A program made the translations under genes and the position numbers. Below are positions 21,116 to 33,670 of a stretch of DNA of 64,000 bases, one piece after another. The stretch covers positions 1-64,000 of the forward strand of contig RCNN01000033.1 of the NCBI GenBank assembly GCA_003667245.1. Direction: 5' to 3'. The stretch comes from Heterostelium multicystogenum (Eukaryota; Evosea; Eumycetozoa; Acytosteliales; Acytosteliaceae). Position 1 is the first letter of the stretch. The number at the start of each line of letters is the position of its first letter. A model generated the notes under the pieces. The model saw only the letters and a program-made list of their open reading frames with translations, was not told the origin of the DNA and searched no databases.

Positions 21116-24100
21116 ATGGGCCAACAGATATCGAGACAGATATTAAAAGATGAAAATAGAAGGTAACCTAAAGTTGGCATTCCTATCACAGCATCAAGAG
21201 AATCAAGAGTTTGATAATGATAATAATAATCTTGCTACCTGTTGTGTAAGTAGTACTAAGTTGTTTTTGATGATAATGATGATTGATGATAATATAACAA
21301 TGATCATATGATGAATGACACATATATATATATATAGTGTCAGAGAGGATTGGTAGATAGATACTTTTACTATTTGTCAAAAAAAGAAAGAGAATAACTA
21401 TATTGAGCAGCTGATACAATCATTCGATAAGTCCGTGTTGTTGCGGAAGACTCTGGATGCAGAGCTAGAGGAGCAGTTACAAAAGAAAGAAGCCCTGCAT
21501 TCATCTAGAGAACAGCTCCCCTCATTGCCCAACGATGATAATACGACACCTTCGATTCTGAATCGTATTGAATATCAGCCATACTCACTACAATCCGCCC
21601 AGTTTGAAGGTGATGAGAATATTCATTCATATCTTAGAGAAATGTATTACTATGAACTTGTAAGTAATATTATTGATGCAGAGTACACTGTAGTTCGTCG
21701 GTGATATATACTAATGATGCTACTGATGTTTCTGTTGTTAGTGAACCTACTTTGTTTGAAAGAGTTTATGTACCACAGTCGATCAACAACCAATTCAAAC
21801 TACAACCAAATGAGGTACTCACAAGCTGGGAGTACTTTGATGAGATTAATTCTACGCCCATCTTCTACCAAATCAATCCATTGTATAATATGAAAAACTC
21901 AGACAACTACACTGTACAAGAGAAATCACTGACCAAACTAACGGAATCAAACGTCGAACAAGCCACAAAAGTAACTATCTATCTACTTATTATACTATAT
22001 TCTCACCCAGACGAACCTCACTGCTGAGCTAGCTACTGACATTCATCCACTAAACTCACAACTATCGCCAGGAATATCTATTGACAATATTACAAATGTT
22101 TTCTACATACATCAGTCCTCTGCCAAACTCTATACACTTCAATGACAGCAGCATTCCTTCATCCATCGATTACAGCGCACCCAACTTGCTGAAACTACAT
22201 CCTAATCTGCTACCGATTCTTGAGGTTATCGAGAGCGACAGATATTTCTTTTTGGTGCATCAAAAGTACCCAATATTCATTGGATAATCTGCTGCGCTAC
22301 AGCAACCAGTTCCTCTTGAAGAACAGCAAGATCACTGCATTCATACTGTACCAATTGATTCAGCTCGTCAGCTTCTTACATGACAAGGAAATCGTGCATG
22401 GTGACCTGTCGCCGTCCTACATTGCGCTGGACAACAACATGTGGCTTGGCTTGCATGGATTCAAGTTCCCTTCGGCGCCACTCTATTATCAGCCTACAAC
22501 CGAGTCGGCTGTCAATCTCTGGATTCAGGGCAGTATGTCCAACTACAACTACTTGCTACTACTCAACCATCTTGCACACAGACGTCATGGAGACCATCTG
22601 AAGCACCCTGTGTTGCCTTGGATCATCGATTTCACACGCCATCCATTCCAGTCCCCGCCAAGCTGGCGTGATCTAACGAAAACCAAGTACCGTCTCAACA
22701 AGGGTGACGAGCAGCTAGACTTCCAGTTCCAGAATGCACACAACTCGCCACACCACATCTCGGACATCCTTTCAGAGTTGACGTACTACAGCTATCTCGC
22801 AAGAAGAACTCCACTCCAGTTCCCATTCTCAGAAGATTCGTCCGATCGAACTACGAACCAAATGAATATCCTCCCACGATGGAAAGACTCTATCGCTGGA
22901 CACCCGACGAATGTATACCGGAATTCTTCACAGATCCAACTATTTTCAAGTCAATTCACAGCGACATGCCAGATCTTGCCATTCCAGAGTGGGCAGCCAC
23001 TCCTGAGGAGTTCATTTCCATTCACATGTCGGCACTTGAATCTGAACCCGTCTCCAAACAACTACACCAATGGATCGATCTAACATTTGGATATCTCCTC
23101 AGTGGAGAGGCTGCTATTGCTGCTAAAAACGTAGCACTAGTTGATACCTCTGTGCCCCGTACGAGCGGAATCGTCCAACTCTTTACCAAACCACATCCTC
23201 CCAAACAAACATCGTCCAGCAACCTAAATCTCCTTAAACAAATGTCCAATGAGCCAATCATTCAGGTTCAACGAGCAATCTTATTTGAATCAGTCATTTG
23301 GCGATAGCTCCTCTAATCCACTTCAAAGCAGTAGTAGCCTCGGCAACGTATCTATCATATCATCACTAACAGCTTCAGTTGGACCGATTTCTCTGGGACC
23401 ACCCCAGTCTTCAGCTACGGTAGCCAACAACAGTTCCAACCCACTTTCCCAATCCGCTTTTCGTACAATCACAAGCCATCAACTTCCAATATTGGCAATC
23501 GTTCATCAACAGTCACTGGAAATTCAACCAATTCATCCGGCACTTCAATCAGTTCTAGCCAGTCCACCGTTTACAGTAAACCACCAACAAAGAAAGAAGA
23601 CAGTGCCAAAACCTTTGCTAAATTCTTGCCATCCCTATTCAAACAACAACAACAATAATAATAACAACAGTAGCAATAACAAATAGCAACAATGTAAGCT
23701 TGAATGATTCAACATCAGGCTCACCAGCAGACTCAATGATAACATCTGGAACAAACATTACAATACAAAATCCATGGTACATTCAAAATCGGAGGAAACA
23801 ATCAACAAGAAGATACTCTGGAATCATAACTAATTCTTCAAGACAGTCGTCTGGTTCACCTATGAAAGAGATTGATGATAAACTCTGACAGTGCCATCAA
23901 TACTGTTGTCACTCCACCGTCACCATCAACTTTCCACCGTGGATCATCAGACATCGACATCACTCCACCAAGTCCAATATCACCGATCTACCCATCACTC
24001 ACATCATTGAACCACTTCCAGCCGATCTCGATTTCGATTTATACGATTATGAAAGACTCTCTGGTGAAGGAATCTGGGAGTCCTCTGGAGGACTTGGATC

Positions 24101-26916
24101 CAACAGCCAAAAATAACAACACTGTTGCACCCGATATCTTCTTTGCACGACCTTCAGATATGCGAAAACAGCCTTTCATTTGATCAGTCTTTTTCCAATC
24201 TCACACCAATCTATCGTCCTTTGGAATTTGATCGTTCTCAACAACAACTCCCTGGCTTCCTTGCCTATCTTACTCACAACAAGCTGTCTCCACTCGACAT
24301 AATGAAGGCTAACGACATGTATGCTATTGGCTGTATAATCGCTGAACTCTATCAGGGTGCTCCACTCTTTACTCCTCAAGTATTGCAAGTCATTTCCAAC
24401 CAAAATCAACAACATCGGCTGCATCCACTGGAAAACATCCAATCGTCCCAGTCCAACAACAGTCATGCACATCGAACTTGCCTACTCCAATTAGAGAACT
24501 TGTAGACCAGCTTGTTCAGCCCCAATCCAGAGGACCGTGCTACCCCAAAACAATTGCTGGCATCACCCATTTTCCCTTCATATTTCAAACAGATGTACCA
24601 TTTCCTTTGCCACTACCACTCACTCCACACATTCGAGGAGAAACTGACATTTACTTTGGCAAATATTGGTATTGTTACATCACTACCAAATGAAGCAATG
24701 GACTTGGTACTCCCATTCATTCTTGAGCTCTTTAACCATTCTACAAAACCAAAGTCAGTGCTCTGATCGATCTTTTGGATCCTCTTTCACAGAGACTAGG
24801 TCCACTGCTCTCGCAAACCTACCTGCTGCCATGTGTTATCAATCTTTACCAGCTGCACGATGATCATCTTCTTCAGTGCCATCTTATTCAAATCCCACTG
24901 ATAGACATGATCATCTCAAGATTTGGACGTGACATTTATATTCACCATATCCTCCCATTCTTACTTGACAGTGTTAAAACCAATCCACGTGATAATCCAA
25001 CCACGAGATGCCTAATCACAGCACTCATAAACATTTCCAAAGTTCTCGGAATTCCATTAACAATTCGACACATCATGTATCCGCTGCTTGTTGCCCTGAC
25101 CAAGCCACATCTACAGCATATCAGTGAGGCATTGATTGCCATTGCTTCGTTCCTAGGCGAGCCAATTATTGTTAAATTCTACTTCCCAGCAATATTCATT
25201 TTGATTCAGAAACATTCATCGAAAGCAACCAGATCCGAGTCCATTCCATGTACATTACTTTCACTCCTACAAGAATTAATTTTGCTTGTAAGACCTGGAC
25301 TAGTATTGAGATCACTTCTCAAGGAATCAACTCAATTGGCCAGTCTCTTGTTGAATCCACCAAATCCATCACTCCTCATTCCACTCTCAGAAACAATCCT
25401 TCGAATTGCACGAAGAATCGGTGTTAACAATACAAAACAATTTGTAAGTATAGTACTAAACACTTTACGACTGACCTCCGCTAACATTTAAGTTCTTTAG
25501 ATACTGAAATATTTACAAACAATTCTACTCAAATTACTCTGAGCTTTATACATTTAAAGACAATGGATTGATATCAAATGATAGCAACAAGCAATTGCGA
25601 GCCATTTATTCGCCAGAGATGACATACCATCTCTATTTTAGAATGTCCAGAGTCATTGGTTACGATATCCTTAGAGCAGAGATTAGTGAAATGCTCTCAT
25701 CGAGCATATTATGTTGCAATATATCAGGGAGAACAATATTAAACCAGAACCCCAAACCACTTCAATCATTCCACCCTATGTATCTGATGACGGTTTGTTC
25801 GAAGAGTTTGAACCTTCCATTGATGAAAAGATTTGCTCCACCTATATTCTCGACGACTACCAAGACTATGATGACTTGATTACCGATCAAACATTCTCAC
25901 TCGAGGGCAACGTCGTAGCATTCTACAAGGAACACACAGCTGCCATCAAGTCCATTGCTGTCTCGCCTTCCGAGTCAATGTTTGCCACTGGAAGTAAAGA
26001 CAATCTTGTCAAGATCTGGTCACTCGATAGCACCAAAATCTCTGTGTACCTATAATCAACATTTACACACTACACACTCGGTTCATTTTGTTTCATCTCT
26101 GGTTGCATCGTGCGACTCCACTTCAATTCACATATGGGATCCTGAAAGCAAAAGTTAAAGTACATGTTTTCTTTGAGCCAACTGGTAATTTCTCATGTTT
26201 TGAACCTATTACAAACAAATACTTGGTCGCTTCATCATCTGACTCCAATTTGAGCTTCCTCGATTTAAATCTTGGTTTAGAAACTCACTCTTGGAATCTT
26301 CCATTCCAAGGAGGAAGTTCCATTCGTTGCATTACTACTTCAAATGACCATTTCATTCCAAGTAACTCTAATACACTCATGTCAAATCCACCCATATCCT
26401 TCCCAAGTTGGATTGCCTCTGGCTCATCCTCAGGTGTCATCAGTATTCTTGATACAAGAACTGGTTCTATTTTAGATTCATGGAAAACAGATGGTCCCAT
26501 TATCAAAGTAAGTTCACATTTACCTAATATGATGTAATTAATATTAACATTGTAACTTTGATACTTCAGTTGATTGGACAAAAACTCTAGGTATTTAATT
26601 TCAACTTCAGAGAAATCAGTTATTCAATGGGATTTAACTACCTCACCACCCACCATCGCCAAGATTTGGAAGGGATTCAGAGATTCGATTTCCTCATTAA
26701 CTCTTTGGCAAAACGATATTATCACTGCATATGGAAGTAAGTTGGCATCAATGTCACTTCTCGATGATTTACATGGCAACTTTGGATCCTTCCGAACTGA
26801 AGGTATCAAACTGAATACTCTCAAACAATCCAATATTTCTTCAACTGCTTTTCCTACCACTACATCATCTACTTTTATGTGGAACTGAAGATGGTCAAAC
26901 TAAGATAGTACATTAA
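21116..26916 (+). CDS. lvsG: LvsG/WDR81-like BEACH, kinase-like and WD40 protein
   Basis: BEACH proteins act in endolysosomal membrane traffic. The start at 21116 (MGQQISRQILKDEN) splices (21163-21394) to NYIEQLIQSFDKSVLLRKTL. Domain order: a kinase-like catalytic-loop segment (LHDKEIVHGDLSPSYIALDN, about 22370-22440); the BEACH domain (LLNHLAHRRHGDHLKHPVLP, then CIPEFFTDPTIF and FISIHMSALESEPVSKQLHQ, about 22540-23110); a Ser/Asn-rich linker (23250-24100); a kinase C-lobe-like segment (DMYAIGCIIAELYQGAPLF, about 24318, and SPNPEDRATPKQLL); HEAT-like helices (24700-25500); and WD40 repeats (HTAAIKSIAVSPSESMFATG, 25935, to the end). The last repeat reads LLCGTEDGQTKIVH and stops at 26914-26916. 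Catalytic Lys and DFG were not found, so kinase activity is unlikely. At least ten frame breaks, for example near 22240, 22850, 23300, 24140, 24490, 24760, 25740 and 26050. Confidence 0.85.
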
Positions 26917-27060
26917 ATTATATTTGGTTACAAAATAAAGTGTATATATTAGCTAACTTATCTATACTCCAGTCCAAAATAACCAATCAATGAAAAGGAC
27001 CTAAAATATGATTTACATAAGAGTTTTATTTAAGATTTGCGTGATTTTTTCCCCATTTTC

Positions 27061-30000
27061 TCAAGTGCCAACTCCACATTGAGTTTTAATAGAGTGTTTT
27101 TTCTTCTTCAAGAAGAATCCAGCAATAAAAAGTAATCCTAAACCAACAACGCCGACAACTACACCAATAGTAATCTTTTTCCATGTTTCGAAATCATCTT
27201 CACACATATCTTTGTCTTTGGTGATAAGTACAGAGAAATCAGGATCCATTATACACTTTTGACATTGAGGGAAATTGACTCCAATATAAATTCCATCCTT
27301 GGTTGAGTTAATTACCTCATTAAGAGAATAGGTTGGTCTTCCATCAGAGAGGACAACAGGTAAAAATGAACCATAAAATGCAGAACTTCCCTTGTTGATT
27401 CGCAGGAAGGCAAGAGTTTCATACTGATCATTTCCAAATACAGGCTTATTACATTTCTCTTCGATGTATTTCGTTTGGAAAACCACTCTCAATGAGTTAA
27501 CATTGGTGTAGAATTTCCAACCTTCTATTTCCACTGAGATCTTTAGACTGTTGTCAGATAAACTATAGTTCTTACCAGCAAACTCATATGATCTTGAAAA
27601 ATTTGAATGCTCAATCTTTGAGGTGACATTGACTCCATTTTGCTCAGTAACATTTAATCTATATGTTAAAGTTGTAATTCCGTTGGTGGTGTTTGTTGAT
27701 TGCATCCAATTAGTTGTTCTAATTTCCTTATAAATTTCTTTGATAGGATCTATTTCTTGGATGGCAACCAAATTAAAATCAAATTGGTATCCATCTACTT
27801 CGAATGATGCAGTAGGTTTAGTTGGATTTGGAATAACTGTTCCATTATTGATTTCTATAGAGTGAATTTAGTATACTATTCGTATATAGTTGATTGGTTA
27901 TACTTTACCGTTTTCACAATAATATCCACTCCATCTTGGATAGCATTGACATTTGTTATCAACACATATACCATTTCCACTACAGACTAATTTTGAAAAG
28001 GATGAACATGAATTATCTGGCGATGTTACCAATAACATTCTTTTTCCAAACATTAGATCGTTTACAATAACCTGAAGCATGGCCAATCCAGGAGTTAAAT
28101 TAACATTATTCAATTCACAAACATATAATGTCTCGTTTGTAACTATAAATCTAGGTACACAATTGATATTATTAACTTTTACACTGGAAAAAAGTTGTGT
28201 TTACTGGACCAAAATATCCGATAATTGATATAACTCCTCCACTTCTATCAATTGAATTTACAGATGTAACAACTGGATATGCTATTAATGATATCTATTA
28301 ATATCATAATTTGTTATTTTTTAAAGAAAGTATGATCATACCCTTGGAGATAATTGAATTCTTATCAAAATCTTGATAGGGTGTCTTAAGATGCATCTTT
28401 AGTAACTGTCCGGGATTTCGTCCATTAGCATTAAATATACAAGTAATCTTTGTTGTAACAATTACTTGAATGATACAGTTTTCATTTGTAGTATTCTCAT
28501 AGATTTGGTAATAGTTTTGTTGTAATGAGAATTCTCCAAAATAGTGAAACAATGATTGTTGAACCATTTAACATTGAATTTACAGTAACAAAAGAGGTAA
28601 CTATTATTTGATATAAGTGTTATTATATAATCTATAGAAAAGATCAAATTACATACCATCTGTCACCCATGATATCTTTGCTGAGTATTGTTTTCCTATT
28701 GAGAAGAAAACTTCAACTGAATCGGATGTATTCTTAGGTATTGTGTAAAAGAACTTTGTATTGGTATATCGACAATTAATCCAGAGCTTATATCACTTGG
28801 ATATCCATACCCCAGGTTTGTTCCTGTAAGTGTCAATCTAGTTTCATCTGGATGAACTACAAAATCTGATTTCTGTAACTGTGGTCCAGCTTTGATTGGA
28901 CTGTTAATAAATGTCTCAGTAAATTGTTAATATTAGATAATTACCACAAACTAAATCGGAAGGTGGTCCAGTTATTATAGGAGGAAAAGATCCATTGAAC
29001 ATGCCCCAGTAGCAATAAAAACAATCCGGTATAGCATTGATACTAGTATTCTTTATATCTATAAACCTAGAATTACAATAGGTATCTGGAAGTACCCCAT
29101 CCACACCTAAATTATCTATAACTAACTCAATAGGCGTAAATTGGGGTACTTTAGGAATTGAACCTGACATTCCATTATTAATTAGCTTTCTAAGGATCAA
29201 AATATCAAACTAATTAATAACTATTATATTCTTTTTCAATTTGTAAAGGTATTGATCAACACACATTGAAGGTGAATTTAAAAACCAACTTCTTGGAGGG
29301 AAACTTTGCAAGTTTGTATTTGACAAGCTAAAATACTGAAGCGCAGTCGCACTTAATATTTCCACCGAATCCAAAGACAACTCCCTCAAGTATGGAAAAT
29401 CTGAAAAGTTTCCAGTGTTTACTTTTGCCATTTTATCTACTTTCCTAGGATTAAATATTAGTATAAAAAGAATCTAAAATGAAAGATTTATATTTACAAA
29501 ACTCGAAGGGAACTTAAATTTGTGATTTCAACTTCAGAAGGTGAGGTAGATGATACTTCTCTATAGAGGTATGAAAAGAATTAAATAAAGTGTTATAGAT
29601 ATTTTGAAAATGGTAAAAAATACATACAAGCTGTCTAAATTAGGTAAATCAACTCTTATTTTAGGATTGACATTGGTAGCTGGTACTATCTGAAGTACTT
29701 TTAGGGCTGGAAAGTTTGCATTTGAAAAAATAAATGGCTGCATAGAAGGTGAATAGTACAATGAATAAAGCTCTTCATGTGGTAATTTGATAATATTAGA
29801 TGGTTGAAATGTAATATTTTCAAAAATATATATTTACAATGATTGTAGAGTTGTATAGCTATTTGTTGAATCTGGATAAAAGGAGTAGACTAAACTCTCT
29901 TGGCTCATAAAAGGTAATGGTAATATTTTGCCTTGGAGGATTGAAAATATTGGTATGAGTGAAACCATTTACGCATTTTATCTTTACTAGCTCACTAATA

Positions 30001-30726
30001 AAAGACTATATTAGAAAGATCCATAATGAAACAATGATACGATAAGTATAATTTACAGAATTGTTAACTGCTGAATGTTCATAGGGAATTTTTCTGGGAA
30101 TCCACCAATGAATGAATTTGATATACTTTTATCGATAAATGTAAATTAGATAAATGTTAACTAAAAATGTATTAAACAATACATACGAAATATGTTTTAA
30201 CTGTGTATTCACGGGCGAATCCAATTGACCCAGAATATCGATGTTAGTTATATTTGGCTTCCCGCCTAACAAAACAAACTTAGTCATATATTTGAAATCT
30301 AGAGTATTTGGTGCTGGAAGAGATTTGGTGATTACACCTCCAGATGGAAAAAGAAACCTTATACAAAATAAATACAAGATTAATAATAATCACTAAAGTT
30401 AATTGATAGAATTATATTTACATTGTTACAATATATTGTGTACCACCTTGTTCCAAACAAGAAAGAATTAAAGAAGCAGAGTTTAACTCTTTACATGATT
30501 GTTGAGTTTGATCTAACTCAATTCCATACTGAGCCTTTAACCAAAGTAAATTATTAACTATAATTGTTTCAAAAGATCATTTATTAATAAAATTGAAAGT
30601 ATTAAACACTGATCAAAACAAAGCGACAGTACATTCAGTCACATCTAATGTTTGGCCTTCGACAAGAGTGATATACTCCAACGAGATAATAAACAATAAG
30701 ATAATTTGAATCAGTCTTGATAACAT
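27061..30726 (-). CDS. ComC-like cell-surface protein (LRR, E-set/TIG, EGF, one TM)
   Basis: The start at 30726 gives a signal peptide (MLSRLIQIILLFIISLEYIT). The next exon has the Cys-containing N-cap typical of these dictyostelid proteins (LDQTQQSCKELNSASLILSC). Leucine-rich segments follow over several short exons (SDFPYLRELSLDSVEIL, FPALKVLQIVPATN, IPKVPQFTPIELVIDNLG). TIG/E-set-like strands come next (DETRLTLTGTNLGYGYP, about 28850), then one EGF module (CSGNGICVDNKCQCYPRWSG, about 27930). The C-terminal ectodomain ends in one transmembrane helix (GVVVGVVGLGLLFIAGFFL, about 27160) and a short Lys-rich tail. This is a type I surface protein, likely in adhesion or signalling. At least ten introns, mostly 50-90 bp and beginning GTAAAT or GTATG. 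Frame breaks near 30605, 28745 and elsewhere. Confidence 0.8.
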
Positions 30727-31232
30727 TTGTATCTATCTAATATATATCAAGAGTTGATGTTGTAACAGATTTTAGTGTTATAAAGATCAAACCTACTAAG
30801 ATTAATACACCTCAATGTTTAACAATGTATTTGTAAATGTCAAAAAACAAAAAATCTGGATTTTCTTTGTTTAAAGGATATTTTAATTCCACAAGGTTAC
30901 AACCAATTGGATCTCCATTTTGTAAAATAAAGTTCCCAATCACTCAAAACTGATCAGATATTTTTCACTGAATGAATGATGTAAATGATGCCCAGGTTCT
31001 CATTTGTCAACCAACTAAACTTAGACAACATCTAGAGTTGATAATTGTTTTTTGGAAGAAATAAAACTTGAGCGATTTGTGGTTGTTTTGTTTGTTGGTT
31101 TTAAAAAAGGATAATTTATTATTTTGAAAAATAGAAATGGCAAGTTAATTGATTGATGTGGTGATGAATATGAGATCGATCTATCAATCAATCAATTAAA
31201 TAGTGTAGGAAATAAAAAGGGTTGCTAAAGGT
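30727..31232. other. Intergenic, AT-rich
   Basis: Upstream of the surface-protein gene and downstream of NOP58, both on the minus strand. The gene-proximal part should hold the surface-protein promoter. The repeated TTGATTGAT/ATCAATCAATC near 31145-31200 is the only notable pattern. Confidence 0.45.
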
Positions 31233-33203
31233 TTACTTCTTGTTCTTCTTGGTAACCTTTTCCTCTGGCTCTTCGTCTCTTGATCTCTTCTCTGACTTCT
31301 TTGATTTCTTCTCTTCCTTGTCCTCTTTGTCTTTCTTTGATGATTTCTTCTCTTCCTTATCGTCGGACTTCTTTGATTTCTTCTCTTTCTTGTCCTCCTT
31401 TTCTTCCTTCTTTTCTTTCTTTTCCTTCTTCTCTTTCTTCTCCTCCTTATCGTCAGACTTCTTTGATTTCTTTTCTTCCTTGTCGTCGGACTTCTTTGAT
31501 TTCTTCTCCTTCTTGTCCTCCTTTTCTTCCTTCTTTTCTTTCTTTTCTTTCTTTTCTTTCTTCTCTTCCTTCTCCTCCTTTTCTTCCTTCTTTTCTTTCT
31601 TTTCCTTCTTGTCCTTCTTCTCTTCCTTTTCTTCTTTCTTTTCTTTCTTTTCCTTCTTCTCTTCCTTCTTTTCTTTCTTTTCCTTCTTTGGCTCAACAGC
31701 TTCTTCCTTTGTATCGATGTCCATGCTATCTTCCTTGATGTTGGATTCCTTCTTGACAGAGGTTTCAGCATTTCTGGTTTGTAAGGTGTTGGAGCTCTTT
31801 GTGTGATCGTATTTGGTTTGTTGCTTGGATGGCTTCTTGTTAGTTGAACGACGGACGATACCGTTCTCGATATCGATGGCACGTTGCTCAACCTTTGCCT
31901 TGTAGGAGATACCGTAGCTGTTGTCGGAAACTTCACACAAAGCATCGAAACGAGCGGACAAAGCAGCCTTGGCGGCCAAAACTCTGGACATCTTACCCTT
32001 GTTCTTCAAGGTAGCATCACTGACCATCTTAGCATTGTAGATCAAACCATACTTTGGAGTGTTGTTCTTTGACTTGATGGCACGGAACAAAGCCTTCTCG
32101 GCACCCAAAATTTGGATGGTGGAGGCTGGGTACTTGGCAAGATTCATCAATGAACCAGCCTTGCAAATGAGACGAGCACCAACAATTTCACCAACCAAGA
32201 TAGTCAAGTTTGGTGCGATGGCGTTCATTCTGTTCTTGAGGTACTCGGCGAGTTGGGTACGGTATTCGTCGATGCTGATGAATTGATCGCAGAGTGCGTT
32301 GATATGATCGAGATCTTCGTCAGAGATATCGGTACCCATAGAAATTTGGGCGGCTTCTCTAACTTGCTCGGCAATCTCGTCTGGGATGATACCAGAGAAA
32401 TCGGTGGTGGCAGCGTTTCTACGGTTACCCATAGCCTTGACGCAACGAGTATAGTTGGTAGAGTCTTGCTCTTGACCAGAGAAGATCTTGGCAAGCTCTG
32501 GGAAATGCCAACCGTACCACTCACGAGCTCTCATACCGTAGATGTTCAACTCGGTGTTGAGTTCATCGAGCAAAGAGATGGCGTGAACGATCATAGTGTC
32601 GACCTTGTCTGGTGAGAACTTCAACTTGTAACGTGAGTATGAGTGAGACAAACCAATAGACATAGCGTTCATATCCTTCTCCTTCAAACCAGTGACCAAA
32701 GAGTTGATTTGATTACGAATACCTCTGATCAATTCCTGTGAGGTCTCATTGCAGACGACCTTGATATTCAAAGATTCCTTGATAGCATTACCAAACTTGT
32801 GATCAGCAACGTACAATTGATCGCTGAGCTTCTCCTTGATGATGTTGTTGGTCAAGAAAGTTGACAATGAGTCTGGAACTGAGTTTTCAGCCAAAGCAGT
32901 AGCAGCATCCAAAGCAGCCAAAGTGTCTTCGAACTTGTAGAATTTCTTCAATGAGACACTTTATCCATCAATCAGTCACATGATAATATTTTTGATTATT
33001 GATATTTGATTTTTATACCAAAGTTAATAACTATGCTATAATGATGTGCTAGATATAATAGTTTTATTATTTACACTTTAGAGGCATTCTCTGTGTGTAG
33101 AGAAATATTTATATGAATGTCGTTGGATGACTTTGAGACTTTACCCTCATCCAAAACCTTGAAACAAAGCAAAACCAGCTGGTGTTTCGAATAAACTAAC
33201 ATT
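31233..33203 (-). CDS. nop58: NOP58 (NOP5) box C/D snoRNP core protein
   Basis: NOP58 is a core subunit of box C/D snoRNPs, which guide rRNA 2'-O-methylation in the nucleolus. Exon 1 (33203-33075) encodes MLVLFETPAGFALF and KVLDEGKVSKS. An intron (GTAAAT donor) joins it to exon 2 (32958-31233), restoring ASKVVSLKKFYKFEDT across the junction. The Nop domain is fully recognisable: YSRYKLKFSPDKVDTMIVHA, REWYGWHFPEL, AAQISMGTDISDEDL, NRMNAIAPNLTILVGEIVGA and STIQILGAEKALFRA. The C-terminus (about 31700-31240) is a long Lys/Glu tail with KKE, KKSDDKEE and KKD units, as in other NOP58 proteins but unusually long. Two frame breaks in exon 1 (near 33195 and 33160). Exon 2 is uninterrupted for 572 codons. 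Confidence 0.95.
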
Positions 33204-33670
33204 TTGATAACTGATTTAACTACTCTTTAGAGGATATATAGATAGATAGAGATATATAGATAGAATAGAGATAGATTGATTAGTTTTGATCAAAGAGATA
33301 TCGGATACAAAGATACACAATTCTATGAGAAAACCGAACGAGTGGCGTACGCACACCCACACCCACTCATTTTCGAAATTTATTTTTTTTTAATTTTTTT
33401 TTATTTTTTCAGAAAGAATAACCATGCTTGGTGATAGGCAGCAGTTGTACATATTCTTAGAGCAATCTAAAGAGGAGTATGGGAAGAAGGGGTTTAATTT
33501 GTAGCCTACCAGAAGCCTAGATGTTAAGTTGGATTAGTACATAATTGTGATTGATTTAGTGAAGTACCTGCAAAAGTAGATTATTTAGAAGGTGTTTTGA
33601 TACTTTAACTCAACTGATTGAAGAAAGTTGTTGATTGTATATCTTTGATGTAGAAAGTGTAATTTATTGT
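33204..33670. other. Intergenic with GATA-type microsatellite
   Basis: Upstream of NOP58 and downstream of the permease (both minus). It contains an imperfect (GATA)n/(ATAG)n tract at about 33228-33285 and T8-T9 runs at 33380-33410. The NOP58 promoter should lie in the proximal part. Confidence 0.5.

Noticed and set aside
31222..31806. + strand open frame rich in Ser, Phe and Leu (194 codons), and a second one overlapping it
   Set aside because: Exact antisense of the NOP58 Lys/Glu repeat tail; the low-complexity purine tract keeps the opposite frames open by composition alone.
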